Notes: generated by a model from the sequence alone, not told the origin. 64,000 bases of DNA from Chitinophaga sp. YR627 (GCF_900114995.1 NZ_FOUX01000001.1:1798001-1862000), one strand, 5' to 3'; positions 1-8,820 are shown, counted from the first letter of the stretch. Numbers and translations: made by a program.

Positions 1-1
1 T

Positions 2-988
2 GTTGCGGTAGGCACAGCGACTGCAGATGCCAATGGTGACTACACTTACACCTTCAACCCTGGTTTATCAGAGGGTCTTCATACTATCACAGCAACCGCT
101 ACTGATGCTGCCGGTAATACAAGCTTACCAGGTGCACCACTGAAGTTTGCGATTGATGCGGTTGCACCGGAAGTACCAGCTCCACCAATCTTACCAGGTA
201 TCAATATACCAGGCCTGGTGAACACAACTGAGCCTACTATCACCGGTACAGGTGAACCTGGTACACTGATCATCATCTATACAGACGGCAAAGCGATCGG
301 ATCTGCGATGGTGAAAGCAAACGGAGAATGGTCTTATACCTATAATCCTCCGCTGAAAGAAGGCCCGCACAAAATAACTGTAACGGCTTCCGACGAACTG
401 GGTAACGAAAGTGGTCATAGCCGTGAAGTGATCCTGACTGTCGATATTACCCGACCAGACGTTGCGATTGTTACACTGAGCGCCGAACCATTATCCGGAC
501 CTGTAACGTTCATGTTCACATTCACAGAAGATGTAATCGGCTTTGAATCCGCTGATATCAATGTAGTGGGAGGTAAGGTGACAGAATTTAAGCAACTGAC
601 GCCAGGCACCTATGCAGTGATCATCGTACCGGAAAGAGAAGGCATCATGATGGTGAACGTTCCTGCTGATGGAGCTACCGATCTCGCAGGTAATGGCAAC
701 AGGGTATCCAGCACGATCGCGCTGCGGGTGAAATTCGGAGCGGGTGTTGAAATGGTATATCCACAGCCGGCAACAGATATCGTGAATGTACGCTTCAGCG
801 GAGTAGACGATGGCGACGCGAATGTAACCATGACAAGCATGGCAGGACAGGTGGTACTACAGCAGAATGCTGCTTTAAGAACCAACATTCTGACCCTGAA
901 TACACAGCGTGTTCCTTCCGGTACTTATGTACTGTTAATCAGACTGAAAGAAAAGACTTTCACGACTACTATTGTAATAGCAAGATAA
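2..988 (+). CDS. Ig-like repeat surface protein with T9SS sorting domain (5' partial)
   Basis: The reading frame is open from base 2 and enters from outside the window, so only the C-terminal 328 codons are seen. Two bacterial Ig-like modules of the Bap/Big_6 kind are visible (each with a GDYTYTF or GEWSYTY strand and a TATDAAGN or TASDELGN turn), then a Big_12-like module (FTEDVIGF, ATDLAGNGN). The last ~80 residues (VEMVYPQPATDIVNV, SGTYVLLI) form a typical type A T9SS C-terminal sorting domain. The protein is therefore expected to cross the outer membrane by T9SS and be attached or released. The repeated modules suggest an adhesin; the ligand is unknown. A terminator and then porV follow directly. 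Confidence 0.9.
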   Translation, partial: VAVGTATADANGDYTYTFNPGLSEGLHTITATATDAAGNTSLPGAPLKFAIDAVAPEVPAPPILPGINIPGLVNTTEPTITGTGEPGTLIIIYTDGKAIGSAMVKANGEWSYTYNPPLKEGPHKITVTASDELGNESGHSREVILTVDITRPDVAIVTLSAEPLSGPVTFMFTFTEDVIGFESADINVVGGKVTEFKQLTPGTYAVIIVPEREGIMMVNVPADGATDLAGNGNRVSSTIALRVKFGAGVEMVYPQPATDIVNVRFSGVDDGDANVTMTSMAGQVVLQQNAALRTNILTLNTQRVPSGTYVLLIRLKEKTFTTTIVIAR

Positions 989-998
989 ACACACTTAT

Positions 999-1026
999 AG
1001 CCCCGGTAAGATCTGCCGGGGCTTTA
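999..1026 (+). terminator. Rho-independent terminator after the Ig-like protein
   Basis: An 8-bp GC-rich stem (AGCCCCGG 999-1006 with CCGGGGCT 1016-1023), a 9-nt loop and a short T/A tail sit 10 nt after the stop codon. It separates the surface protein from porV. Confidence 0.75.
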
Positions 1027-1039
1027 TAAAAAAATTGAG

Positions 1040-2170
1040 ATGATACGCTTCCGTTTCCGCTCTGCAGCATTAGCTTTTTTACTGGCAACAGGCCTGCCTG
1101 CAATATCACAGGCACAGGACAAAACCCTGAATGTGGCAACTTCCGCCGCTCCGTTCCTGCGCGTATCCCCGGATGCACGTGCAGGTGGTATGGGAGACAT
1201 GGGCATTGCTACGCAGGCGGATGCCAATTCCCCGTTTTATAACTTATCTAAAATTGCATTCGCTGAGGCGCCGAATAGTCTGGCTGTATCCTATGTTCCC
1301 TGGCTGAGAGAAGTCAGTAACAAGATCTATCTCGCTACTGTCAGCGGATACCACAAACTGGATGACGACCAGGCCATTAGCGGCTCCTTACGCTATTTCA
1401 ACCTGGGTAATGTGCAATTTGCCGACGCGCTTGGCAATGCCCTGGGTAGTTCCAGTCCGCGGGAATTCTCCCTGGAAGGAGGCTATGCCCGCAAACTGGG
1501 AGAACATTTCAGTCTGGCCCTGGGCGCCCGTTACATCTATTCTAAACTCGCCAGTGGCAATGCAAATAACTCAGGTGTTAACTATAAAGCGGGTAATGCT
1601 TTTGGCGTGGACCTCTCCATGACCTATAACATGGTTGACGAAGACGGCAAGGGACTGACAATGGGAGCAACTATCACCAATCTGGGTTCCCGGGTGAATT
1701 ACAGCAACAACAGCACCTCCAGGGAATATCTGCCTTCCAACTTTGGTCTGGGCGCTGCCTACAGACTGCCGATGGAGGAAGGTCATAAAATAACATTCGG
1801 ACTGGAACTCAACAAATTACTGACGCCTGTCGTACCTAATGATTCCGCTGGTATTGTTTCTTACTATGACTACAGCGTAGTAAAAAGCTGGTTCAAGTCT
1901 TTCAGTAGTGCCAATGGAGGCTTCAAGTCCTTCCAGGTTTCACTGGGAGGGGAGTACAGCTTTAACGACCAGTTCTTTGTAAGAGCAGGTTACTTCTGGG
2001 AAGACAAGACCCATGGTGATCGTAAATACGTTACCACCGGACTGGGGTATAAATATGGCTCCGCGATGATCAATGTTGCCTATATCGTACCCTCCGGGAA
2101 TGGTTTTAACCGTAGTCCGCTGTCGAACACCCTTCGTTTTGGCGTGACAGTCGATCTCCCCTGGGAATAA
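1040..2170 (+). CDS. porV: Type IX secretion outer-membrane protein PorV
   Basis: 376 aa with a signal peptide (cleavage near SQAQD, residue ~26) followed by the PorV/PorQ hallmark LRVSPDARAGGMGDMGIA and NPFYNLSK-like segment near residues 38-68. The rest alternates in strands as expected for a FadL-like outer-membrane barrel and ends in LPWE. In the family PorV is the shuttle that receives T9SS cargo from the translocon and passes it to the attachment complex. The neighbouring upstream gene is itself a T9SS cargo, which fits, although por genes are usually scattered. The start at 1040 gives a complete signal peptide. PorQ is the alternative paralogue; length and motifs favour PorV. Confidence 0.88.
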   Translation: MIRFRFRSAALAFLLATGLPAISQAQDKTLNVATSAAPFLRVSPDARAGGMGDMGIATQADANSPFYNLSKIAFAEAPNSLAVSYVPWLREVSNKIYLATVSGYHKLDDDQAISGSLRYFNLGNVQFADALGNALGSSSPREFSLEGGYARKLGEHFSLALGARYIYSKLASGNANNSGVNYKAGNAFGVDLSMTYNMVDEDGKGLTMGATITNLGSRVNYSNNSTSREYLPSNFGLGAAYRLPMEEGHKITFGLELNKLLTPVVPNDSAGIVSYYDYSVVKSWFKSFSSANGGFKSFQVSLGGEYSFNDQFFVRAGYFWEDKTHGDRKYVTTGLGYKYGSAMINVAYIVPSGNGFNRSPLSNTLRFGVTVDLPWE

Positions 2171-2208
2171 TTTAGTATCCTCAATCCTGTATATACCTAC
2201 ACCTATCT

Positions 2209-2238
2209 GAAGGTCTGCCACCCGGTGGACCTTCTTGC
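2209..2238 (+). terminator. Likely terminator after porV
   Basis: An interrupted stem GAAGGT..CCACC with GGTGG..CCTTC, then CTTGCTTATT, lies about 40 nt after the porV stop. It is weaker than the other terminators here. Confidence 0.45.
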
Positions 2239-2315
2239 TTATTATTAAAAATGTTCATATATTGCCGGGCCTAATCAGCATATCTATATCTCCTAAACCT
2301 AAACCCAAAACCTCT

Positions 2316-2627
2316 ATGATCTTCTTTTATGGCCGCAACAGTTTTAAAGTAAAGGCTGTGCAACTGGCGGAAATTGGCATTCATGAATCAGTACCCGGCG
2401 TTGTGCAGTTCGAATACAGACAACAGTATGCGCATCTGTACTGGATACCAATGTTTCCGATAGGCTCCATGTGGTGTGTACGCAAGACCGACAACAAGTT
2501 GTACGAAGTAAGTAGTGAATTATTACCAGCTCTGAATGCTATACAAAGGCCTAAAATGGGCTGGCTGGCATTCGCAGGCCCTATTGTGATTGCAGTTGGA
2601 TTGCTTTTTGTAAAGATCTTTATGTAA
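2316..2627 (+). CDS. Small hypothetical protein with a C-terminal membrane segment
   Basis: 103 aa from the ATG at 2316; the frame is also open upstream with a TTG at 2235, but the ATG gives a compact product beginning MIFFYGRNSFKVKAV. A soluble beta-rich domain carries the motif QYAHLYWIPMFPIG and is followed by one hydrophobic helix (about residues 83-102) at the very C-terminus, predicting a tail-anchored inner-membrane protein. The N-terminal block resembles the scaffold of small zinc-ribbon membrane proteins of Bacteroidota but lacks the cysteine pairs. Function is not recognised. It stands alone between two terminators. Confidence 0.65.
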   Translation: MIFFYGRNSFKVKAVQLAEIGIHESVPGVVQFEYRQQYAHLYWIPMFPIGSMWCVRKTDNKLYEVSSELLPALNAIQRPKMGWLAFAGPIVIAVGLLFVKIFM

Positions 2628-2644
2628 GCACTTTTTACCGCTTA

Positions 2645-2689
2645 AAAATAAGAAAGGGAATACCGTGGGGGTATTCCCTTTCTTATTTT
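2645..2689 (+). terminator. Strong bidirectional hairpin terminator
   Basis: A 20-bp perfect stem (2645-2664 with 2670-2689) and 5-nt loop GTGGG, with A-rich left and T-rich right flanks, sits 18 nt after the small membrane protein gene. Confidence 0.85.
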
Positions 2690-2775
2690 AGGCCCGTTCT
2701 TCCTATACTTTTCTTGTCATCACCGTTTTTTTGTATTTTCAGTGCCGCACCATGCCACGTTAAAAAAACTAAAAT

Positions 2776-3750
2776 ATGAGCTCAAGAAGAATCTTTATGC
2801 AGCAGGCTGGCTTAATAGCAGCCGGATTGATGATCAATCCATCAGGTATTTTCAGTCGAGGCAGAGAAAATACAGTGAACAAAATAGGAATTCAATTGTA
2901 CACCCTGCGCGATCAGCTCGCGAAGGATGTCAAAAGTACCATCACCAAGGTAGCAGAAATAGGCTACAACCATGTAGAAACCTTCTACGGCTACAAAGCG
3001 CCCGATCAGAAGGACCAGTTCTGGGGACTGGATCCCAAAGGGCTGAAAGCTTTACTGAAAGAACATCACCTGCTCACTCACAGTGGCCACTATCAGCTGA
3101 ATGACTACCTGACCCGCGGCAATGGTAACGACGAAGCACTGAAAGTCCAGATTGACATTGCGAAGGAACTGGGACAACAATACCTCGTTGTGCCTGTGCC
3201 GCCAATCGCGCTGTGGGACAAACTGACCGCAGACGACTACAAATTCATTGCCGAACAGCTGAATAAGGCAGGGGAGCTGGCTGGCAAATCTGACCTGAAG
3301 GTGGGTTATCATAACCATTTCTGGGAATTCAGGAATCAACCGGACGTTAATACCACTGGTTACGAGATTATGCTAAAAGGTACCGACCCTTCACTGGTTG
3401 CATTCGAACTGGACCTGTTCTGGGCTATCAAAGCAGGAATGGATCCGGTAAAGCTGTTTAAGGAGCATCCTGGCCGCTTTGCGATGTGGCATGTGAAAGA
3501 TATTGACAAAGCAGCCCAGGAAAAGATTGCGGGCGGCGACAATGATAAGAAAACGTCCATGGAAATACTACCTAAAGTGAAATTTGCTGAGGTAGGCACA
3601 GGAGCTGTGAAGTTTAAGGAAATCTTCGATAATGCCAGCGTTGCGGGTGTTAAATACGCCTTTGTAGAACAGGACCAGATCTCTATTGATCCTTTCGAGA
3701 GTATCAAAAAGAGCTATGGCTATGTAAAGAGCAATTTGCTGAGACGATAA
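2776..3750 (+). CDS. Exported xylose-isomerase-like TIM-barrel protein
   Basis: 324 aa. The start MSSRRIFMQQAGLIAAGLM is a Tat-type leader. The body matches the sugar phosphate isomerase/epimerase (AP_endonuc_2) fold: IGIQLYTLRD opens strand 1, ITKVAEIGYNHVE follows, YHNHFWEF supplies a metal-binding histidine region, ELDLFWAIKAGMDP the acidic metal site, and MWHVKD the conserved His/Asp strand. Such proteins isomerise or epimerise sugars or polyols with a divalent metal; the substrate cannot be read. The Tat leader implies a folded periplasmic enzyme, common for this family in Bacteroidota. Monocistronic, bracketed by strong terminators. Confidence 0.85.
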   Translation: MSSRRIFMQQAGLIAAGLMINPSGIFSRGRENTVNKIGIQLYTLRDQLAKDVKSTITKVAEIGYNHVETFYGYKAPDQKDQFWGLDPKGLKALLKEHHLLTHSGHYQLNDYLTRGNGNDEALKVQIDIAKELGQQYLVVPVPPIALWDKLTADDYKFIAEQLNKAGELAGKSDLKVGYHNHFWEFRNQPDVNTTGYEIMLKGTDPSLVAFELDLFWAIKAGMDPVKLFKEHPGRFAMWHVKDIDKAAQEKIAGGDNDKKTSMEILPKVKFAEVGTGAVKFKEIFDNASVAGVKYAFVEQDQISIDPFESIKKSYGYVKSNLLRR

Positions 3751-3770
3751 AGTCCGGCGTATACATAATT

Positions 3771-3818
3771 AGAAAACGGGTAGTAGTTGCGGAATGACGT
3801 AACTACTACCCGTTTTCT
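3771..3818 (+). terminator. Strong hairpin terminator
   Basis: 18-bp perfect stem (3771-3788 with 3801-3818), 12-nt loop, followed by TTTTTC. It ends the TIM-barrel gene. Confidence 0.85.
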
Positions 3819-3851
3819 TTTTCGGATACGATAATCAGCCATATGGATACA

Positions 3852-3893
3852 TTGTGCTTCCCACTCTGTTGTTCCTTTGTATCAAAGAACAAC
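3852..3893 (+). promoter_or_regulatory. Promoter with overlapping operator-like inverted repeat
   Basis: TTG at 3852-3854, a 17-nt spacer and TTCCTTTG at 3872-3879 resemble the Bacteroidota -33/-7 promoter (consensus TAnnTTTG, one mismatch). An inverted repeat GTTGTTCCTTTG (3868-3879) / CAAAGAACAAC (3883-3893) with a one-base bulge and TAT centre covers the -7 element and ends 2 nt before the ATG. A repressor or the AraC protein encoded downstream could bind it, but that is inference. Confidence 0.45.
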
Positions 3894-3895
3894 AA

Positions 3896-4705
3896 ATGAC
3901 GAAAGTAGCTTTGATAACAGGGGCCTCCACAGGTATCGGTGAGGCCTTTGCCAGACGATTAGCAGCCGCAGGGCATCACCTTATGTTAGTTGCCCGTAAT
4001 GGAGAAAAATTACAGGCTTTAAGCGAACAGCTAATGACCCAACACCCGGTTAAGATATATTACCTGTCACTTGACCTGTCGATTACGGATGCAGATCAGC
4101 AACTGATTACCGAGGTATCTGATAAAGGGTTAGAGGTCGATCTGCTGATTAATAATGCGGGTATCGGCAGCGCCGGCGATTTCACCTGTTTACCACTTGC
4201 CAGCGAATTACGTATGATGCAACTGAATATGCAGGCCCTGGTTGCACTGACCCATCATTACCTTATCCCGATGCGGAAACGCAGACAAGGGACTGTTATT
4301 AATGTAGCATCTATGGCATGTTTTCAGCCATCCCCTTTTATGGCGACTTATGCCGCCAGTAAAGCATTTGTACGCTCTTTTACAGAAGCGGTTGCAGAAG
4401 AAAACAAACCATTCAACATACAGGTTATGCTGTTATGTCCCGGCGCTACTGAAACCAGTTTCTTTGATAATGCACAAATGAAAAAAGAAGACCGGCAAAC
4501 CATTCTGGGCAATGCCCAGCTACAAACACCAGACGAGGTAGTGACAGCCGCGCTGAAAGGATTAAGAAAAGGAAAACTGATCGCCATCTCCGGACTCAAA
4601 AACCTGCTGCTGATCAGAATCGCCTACTTTTTCCCTAATAAGATGATCACCCGTATTTTCGCAAATGCTTTCAGGCCACATTTCCAGCAACAGGCATCCT
4701 CTTAA
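3896..4705 (+). CDS. Short-chain dehydrogenase/reductase
   Basis: 269 aa from the ATG at 3896; an in-frame GTG at 3854 would start inside the promoter and is rejected. Classical SDR: Rossmann glycine motif TGASTGIG (8-15), NNAG (87-90), catalytic Ser139, Tyr152 and Lys156 (YAASK). The absence of an acidic residue after strand 2 (LVARN) favours NADP(H). Substrate unknown; the ~50 C-terminal residues are extended and hydrophobic, like the DltE/YqjQ-type SDRs. The AraC-type regulator 33 bp downstream on the same strand probably shares its control. Confidence 0.85.
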   Translation: MTKVALITGASTGIGEAFARRLAAAGHHLMLVARNGEKLQALSEQLMTQHPVKIYYLSLDLSITDADQQLITEVSDKGLEVDLLINNAGIGSAGDFTCLPLASELRMMQLNMQALVALTHHYLIPMRKRRQGTVINVASMACFQPSPFMATYAASKAFVRSFTEAVAEENKPFNIQVMLLCPGATETSFFDNAQMKKEDRQTILGNAQLQTPDEVVTAALKGLRKGKLIAISGLKNLLLIRIAYFFPNKMITRIFANAFRPHFQQQASS

Positions 4706-4738
4706 TTCTTTGTATATTCATCACATAACATTTTTCGT

Positions 4739-5656
4739 ATGAAAAGAGAGAATATACCGTTTCATGTCGCTACCATCATACAGCAGGCGGAGCTGACAGG
4801 CATAAGTATCCCACGTCATCCTTTAATGTCCATTTTCAGATTAGAACAGGTACCTGTCAAGGAAATAGGAGAGACACTCCGGTTTACCACCGGATTTTAT
4901 TCAATTGCGCTGAAACACGGTTGTCCCTGTAAGCTGAAATATGGTCAAACTACCTATGACTTTAACCAGGGTGTCTTGTCTTTCTTTGCACCCAATCAGA
5001 TACATACCCTGGAAGCTGGTGATGCAATTGCGCCAGCCGGCTGGAGCTTCAATATACATCCTGACTTTATCAGGAACACCTCACTGGATGCAAAAATGAA
5101 GCAATATGATTTTTTTCAGTACGCGATAAATGAAGCGCTGATCCTCTCCGAACAGGAGGAAGCGATGATCAACGGTATTCTGCAAGGTATTGCACAGGAA
5201 TATCTGCAGCCAATCGATCGTTTCAGTCAGGATATTATTATCAATCAGCTGGAGCTATTACTGAATTACAGTAATCGTTTTTACAACAGACAATTCATTA
5301 CACGTAAGCCCGCATATAGTGATTTACTCGAAAAAGTAGAACAAATACTGAATAACTATTTTGAGAATGATCAGACAGCAGCTGAGGGCTTACCTACAGT
5401 CAGGTTTCTTGCAGGACAGCTGCATATGTCTCCCAAGTACCTGAGCGATACACTGCGTCAACTCACCGGACAAAGTGCGCAACAGCATATTCATGACTGT
5501 CTTATAAAGAAAGCCAAAGAAGTATTGGCAGGGACCCGTCTTTCGGTAGGAGAGATCGCTTATCAGCTGGGATTTGCTTATCCGCAGGCATTCAATAAAC
5601 TATTCAGAAATAAAACGGCTATGTCTCCTATGGAATATAGACAGTTGTTCAACTGA
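4739..5656 (+). CDS. AraC-family transcriptional regulator
   Basis: 305 aa. The N-terminal ~180 residues form a cupin-like sensing domain (KLKYGQTTYDFNQGVLSFFAPNQIH). The C-terminal ~100 residues form the double helix-turn-helix of AraC/XylS proteins: VRFLAGQLHMSPKYLSDTLRQLTG for the first and LSVGEIAYQLGFAYPQAFNKLFR for the second, ending with the usual MSPMEYR. It lies 33 bp after the SDR gene with no terminator between, so it probably regulates that gene and perhaps itself. The inducer is unknown. Confidence 0.88.
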   Translation: MKRENIPFHVATIIQQAELTGISIPRHPLMSIFRLEQVPVKEIGETLRFTTGFYSIALKHGCPCKLKYGQTTYDFNQGVLSFFAPNQIHTLEAGDAIAPAGWSFNIHPDFIRNTSLDAKMKQYDFFQYAINEALILSEQEEAMINGILQGIAQEYLQPIDRFSQDIIINQLELLLNYSNRFYNRQFITRKPAYSDLLEKVEQILNNYFENDQTAAEGLPTVRFLAGQLHMSPKYLSDTLRQLTGQSAQQHIHDCLIKKAKEVLAGTRLSVGEIAYQLGFAYPQAFNKLFRNKTAMSPMEYRQLFN

Positions 5657-5953
5657 CGATGGTACGTAATGCCAGACTTCCTGACTTTCCTATACACCGC
5701 ATTTATCCCTTTATTGTCAATATCAAGATGTCCCGTACATCAAATACTGCCTGAAATACCTGTATACTACGTACTTCCCGAAATGCGTATTTCCCGCAAA
5801 ACCCTTTACCAACATACGTTTCCCACCTCTTATTTTCTCAATACCGCCATTTACCATTTAAATCTCGCCAGATAGGAATTGGCATTTTTCTTTGCCTGAA
5901 GGATGTCCTTATTTTGCCTTCGTAATAATTTTTAACCCCGAAAATTTCACTTT

Positions 5954-7720
5954 ATGAAACTTTTACTTTCTGCGGCAGCTGCACTATTATGTATGCAGAC
6001 ATTTGCGCAGGATCCACAACAAGAAGAAAAGGAATCGCCTGAACTTTTGTATAAGGCTATCCAGAGACCAACCTTATCTGTTCCGCAGGGCGCTGATGGA
6101 GATGAGATCAGCAACAGACCTGCTGTCAGCAGATTCAGGACGATCACTCCTTCAAGAAAGATAGTAGCCCAAAAACAGGTGATCTTTACTGAAGCAGACG
6201 CACCTGGCATTGCGATGTTCCGTAGCGGTAGCTGTGCGCCTCCCGTAGTAGAAGATGGCCTCGATCCGGTATACAGTAGTGTAAAAGCACATATGCCTTT
6301 ATACCTGCCTTACAAAAACGGTACTGTAGGCATCTGGCAGGGCTTTTATTACAGCTGGGACAATGACAATAATGGCGCTAAAGACCCTCACCGTGCAATT
6401 GATTATGGCAAGTCATCTGTAGCATCTAATGAGGACCCAACCTTTGGTGTTTATGCCATTGCTCCCGGTAAGGTAATTGACGTTTATTGGTCCAATGGCG
6501 GTGGTAATATCGTAGTTATTGAACATACCGCTCCGGACGGCTTCAAATACCGCAGCCGCTACCTGCATTTACGCAACGGTTATGACAATGACCGTGGTTT
6601 AGCGAAAAACTCTCCGACTGCCAAATACAAGTCATTTGCTACCAGCGGTACCAGCAGTAACCTGTGCTGGGGTACCAATAGCCAGACCATCAAGGTGAAA
6701 AAGAATGATATGGTACAGGCCGGACAGTTCATTGCCTATTCTGGTAATACCGGTTCAGGTGGCATCGGTGTCATTCTGAACGATGACGGTACCCTGAAAA
6801 ACGCTGATACCAAATCATTCAATGTACACCTCCACTTTGAGGTAAGCGTACCGGATACCCGGACTGGTCATAGTGGAGAATGGGTGAATGTAGACCCTTA
6901 TGGTACTTACAACCACAGCGGCGTAAGTTGTTATGACCTGGGCGCAGTGACTCCTTATGAACGCCTTTTTGCACCCTTCTATCCAAGCTTCCACAACGTA
7001 CCTCTGGACCTGGTAAACAAGTACTGGTCTTACTACACGGGTATGGGTATGGCACTCCAGACTGTCAGCGTAGACCGTAATGGTAGCTCCCTGTATGCAG
7101 CAGGTTCCTTCCAGTGGGGACTGTCAACAGCCTGGTATGCCCGTTTTTATATGACAGGTTCCACCTATCAGAATTATTTCAATACCTATAACGCACAGGG
7201 TATGCGCCCACGTCAGATATCTGTGACCAAAGACGGTAGTGGTAATCCACGCTTCTCTGTAATATGGGAAAAGAATCCGGCCGGACAGGCAGCTTACTCT
7301 GTTCACAATGCAGATGACGCAACTTTTGACAATGCCTGGAAAACATATGTTACCACCAAAAAATGGCACGTACAGGAGCATGTTGACTACACTGTGAGCG
7401 GAAAAAGAATGCATGCGGCAGTATTTGTCAACAAGCCAGATGACAACGGATTTTACCTGTACTACGGTATGAACTCCACCGATTTCAATAATAAGTTCAA
7501 TGAATTATATCCAAACTGGGAATTGAAAAGTATCTGTGTGAATGGCAGCAAAGTAGGAGGGGTATGGCGTCCTAAAAAGAACAACTATGCCGCCTACTAT
7601 GGTATGTCATCATCAGATTACCAATCTAAATTCGATCAGTTCTCCTCACAGGGTCTGCGTCTGTTAAAAATCCAGAACTATGACGATAATGCACGCTTTA
7701 GTGCAGTATGGGGAAAATAA
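5954..7720 (+). CDS. Secreted M23 metallopeptidase with C-terminal tandem repeat domains
   Basis: 588 aa with a signal peptide (to about FAQ, residue 19). Residues ~115-345 carry an M23 (lysostaphin-type) endopeptidase core: zinc ligands H146 and D150 in DPHRAIDYG, and HLHFE (H292, H294). Large insertions separate the motifs (e.g. residues 210-250). Residues ~350-588 hold about four repeats of the kind called bacterial tandem repeat domain 1, each with a QG(M/L)R or WELKSI segment followed by a FSVIWEK/FSAVWGK-type strand. The enzyme should cleave peptide cross-bridges in peptidoglycan or another glycine-rich target outside the cell; the repeats could bind the wall or a substrate. Monocistronic with its own terminator. 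Confidence 0.85.
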   Translation: MKLLLSAAAALLCMQTFAQDPQQEEKESPELLYKAIQRPTLSVPQGADGDEISNRPAVSRFRTITPSRKIVAQKQVIFTEADAPGIAMFRSGSCAPPVVEDGLDPVYSSVKAHMPLYLPYKNGTVGIWQGFYYSWDNDNNGAKDPHRAIDYGKSSVASNEDPTFGVYAIAPGKVIDVYWSNGGGNIVVIEHTAPDGFKYRSRYLHLRNGYDNDRGLAKNSPTAKYKSFATSGTSSNLCWGTNSQTIKVKKNDMVQAGQFIAYSGNTGSGGIGVILNDDGTLKNADTKSFNVHLHFEVSVPDTRTGHSGEWVNVDPYGTYNHSGVSCYDLGAVTPYERLFAPFYPSFHNVPLDLVNKYWSYYTGMGMALQTVSVDRNGSSLYAAGSFQWGLSTAWYARFYMTGSTYQNYFNTYNAQGMRPRQISVTKDGSGNPRFSVIWEKNPAGQAAYSVHNADDATFDNAWKTYVTTKKWHVQEHVDYTVSGKRMHAAVFVNKPDDNGFYLYYGMNSTDFNNKFNELYPNWELKSICVNGSKVGGVWRPKKNNYAAYYGMSSSDYQSKFDQFSSQGLRLLKIQNYDDNARFSAVWGK

Positions 7721-7766
7721 TCAAAGAGATGCGTCCGTTGCATCAGCTATCGGACGCATCTTTGAT
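7721..7766 (+). terminator. Terminator after the M23 peptidase
   Basis: TCAAAGAGATGCGTCCG (7721-7737) pairs with CGGACGCATCTTTGA (7751-7765) apart from a 2-nt bulge. Confidence 0.7.
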
Positions 7767-7872
7767 AAAGTCAGCCTATCATTCGGTTTGTTATACACTA
7801 TAAAGAAGTTTCCATAGCTCAGCGTACGGCCTTTCAGACACGGTCCGGTCCTCTTATGATACCGGTTACACC

Positions 7873-8184
7873 TTAACCTCTGCCTTTGGGAAGCGTTTTA
7901 CCGGTATGCTTATTCCGGCCAGCGTTAGGGTCCGTGTTTCTATCCAGGAGCACTTCAATAGAATAGAAACGGCTTTCAATCTGGATCTCATGTGCGATCT
8001 GCCTTTGTTCTATATCAATCATCCTGGACTCCATATTGTTAAACCTCGTTCCAATACCGGTCAGTTTAGTTTCGAGAGATGTCAATCTTTCATCCATTGT
8101 TTTAAACCCTTCTTTAACCGTTTTTTCCAATGCGGATATCCGGGAAATAAGCATGTCTATCGTTTCATTGGACACATCAGCCAT
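7873..8184 (-). CDS. Small coiled-coil protein
   Basis: 103 aa from the ATG at 8184 (MADVSNETIDML); a further in-frame ATG at 8208 is possible. Residues ~8-85 form a long amphipathic heptad series (ISALEKTVKEGFKTMDERLTSLETKLTGI), predicting a coiled coil, and the tail DPNAGRNKHTGKTLPKGRG is basic and unstructured. No known family is recognised. The gene lies on the same strand as a second coiled-coil gene 210 bp upstream, and the two may work together. Confidence 0.55.
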   Translation of the reverse strand: MADVSNETIDMLISRISALEKTVKEGFKTMDERLTSLETKLTGIGTRFNNMESRMIDIEQRQIAHEIQIESRFYSIEVLLDRNTDPNAGRNKHTGKTLPKGRG

Positions 8185-8394
8185 AAAAAATATTTGATTA
8201 ATTAGCACGCACGGTCCCCATTCCCTTTGTCACTACAACGACTCCGTATCTCTTTTTCTCAATAAAAAAACAGGGGCCGCGCGAAGCTATTTGATATAAT
8301 TGCAGTGGGTGGCTTTCTGTCTACTCCGATAAGCATTCGGCTACATTCCCTTCACCTGATACGCCAGAATGCTATAAGCAACTTCATACGCATT

Positions 8395-8820
8395 TCATGC
8401 CGCTACATCGCTTACTGCATTCTCTTCCCCCGGTGCCTTTTGTTCTTCACCGTTCTCCATCGTTGTGGCCACATTGGTCGCCTTTAGTGCAAGCAGCTCA
8501 TTTTTGACCTCGGCCAGCTCATTTCCAAATGCCACTGTCTTACTATAAATAAAATCAGCCCGGACATTAGCATGTTTCAGCTGGCGCTTCAGTTTATGAT
8601 TCCTCAGGAGCATCGTTATCAGGTTTGATTGCAATATTGTTTGATCCGTCTTTATAGTCTGCATGGTATGCTCTATTTTCCGGATCCTTTCATCATGACT
8701 TACAATATTTTCATACAGCTGTCTAAATGTAATCAGCAGCTTAGCGAACGATACATCCAGTTCCTGGAATTTATCCTGGACAATACCCGCGATCTGCTTA
8801 CTAAATTTGCGTTCTTTCAT
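8395..8820 (-). CDS. Coiled-coil protein
   Basis: 141 aa, almost entirely helical and charged: the segment from ~20 to 115 has a heptad pattern (YENIVSHDERIRKIEHTMQTIKTDQTILQSN). The last 25 residues are acidic and disordered (MENGEEQKAPGEE). No signal peptide or membrane segment, so cytoplasmic. Unrecognised. It precedes the similar coiled-coil gene at 7873-8184, and the region upstream is the gene-free stretch with 77-bp repeats. Confidence 0.55.
   Translation of the reverse strand: MKERKFSKQIAGIVQDKFQELDVSFAKLLITFRQLYENIVSHDERIRKIEHTMQTIKTDQTILQSNLITMLLRNHKLKRQLKHANVRADFIYSKTVAFGNELAEVKNELLALKATNVATTMENGEEQKAPGEENAVSDVAA

Noticed and set aside
5669..5875. 68-codon ORF after the AraC gene
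   Set aside because: No family resemblance, hydrophobic low-complexity start, lies in an AT-rich intergenic stretch; probably chance.
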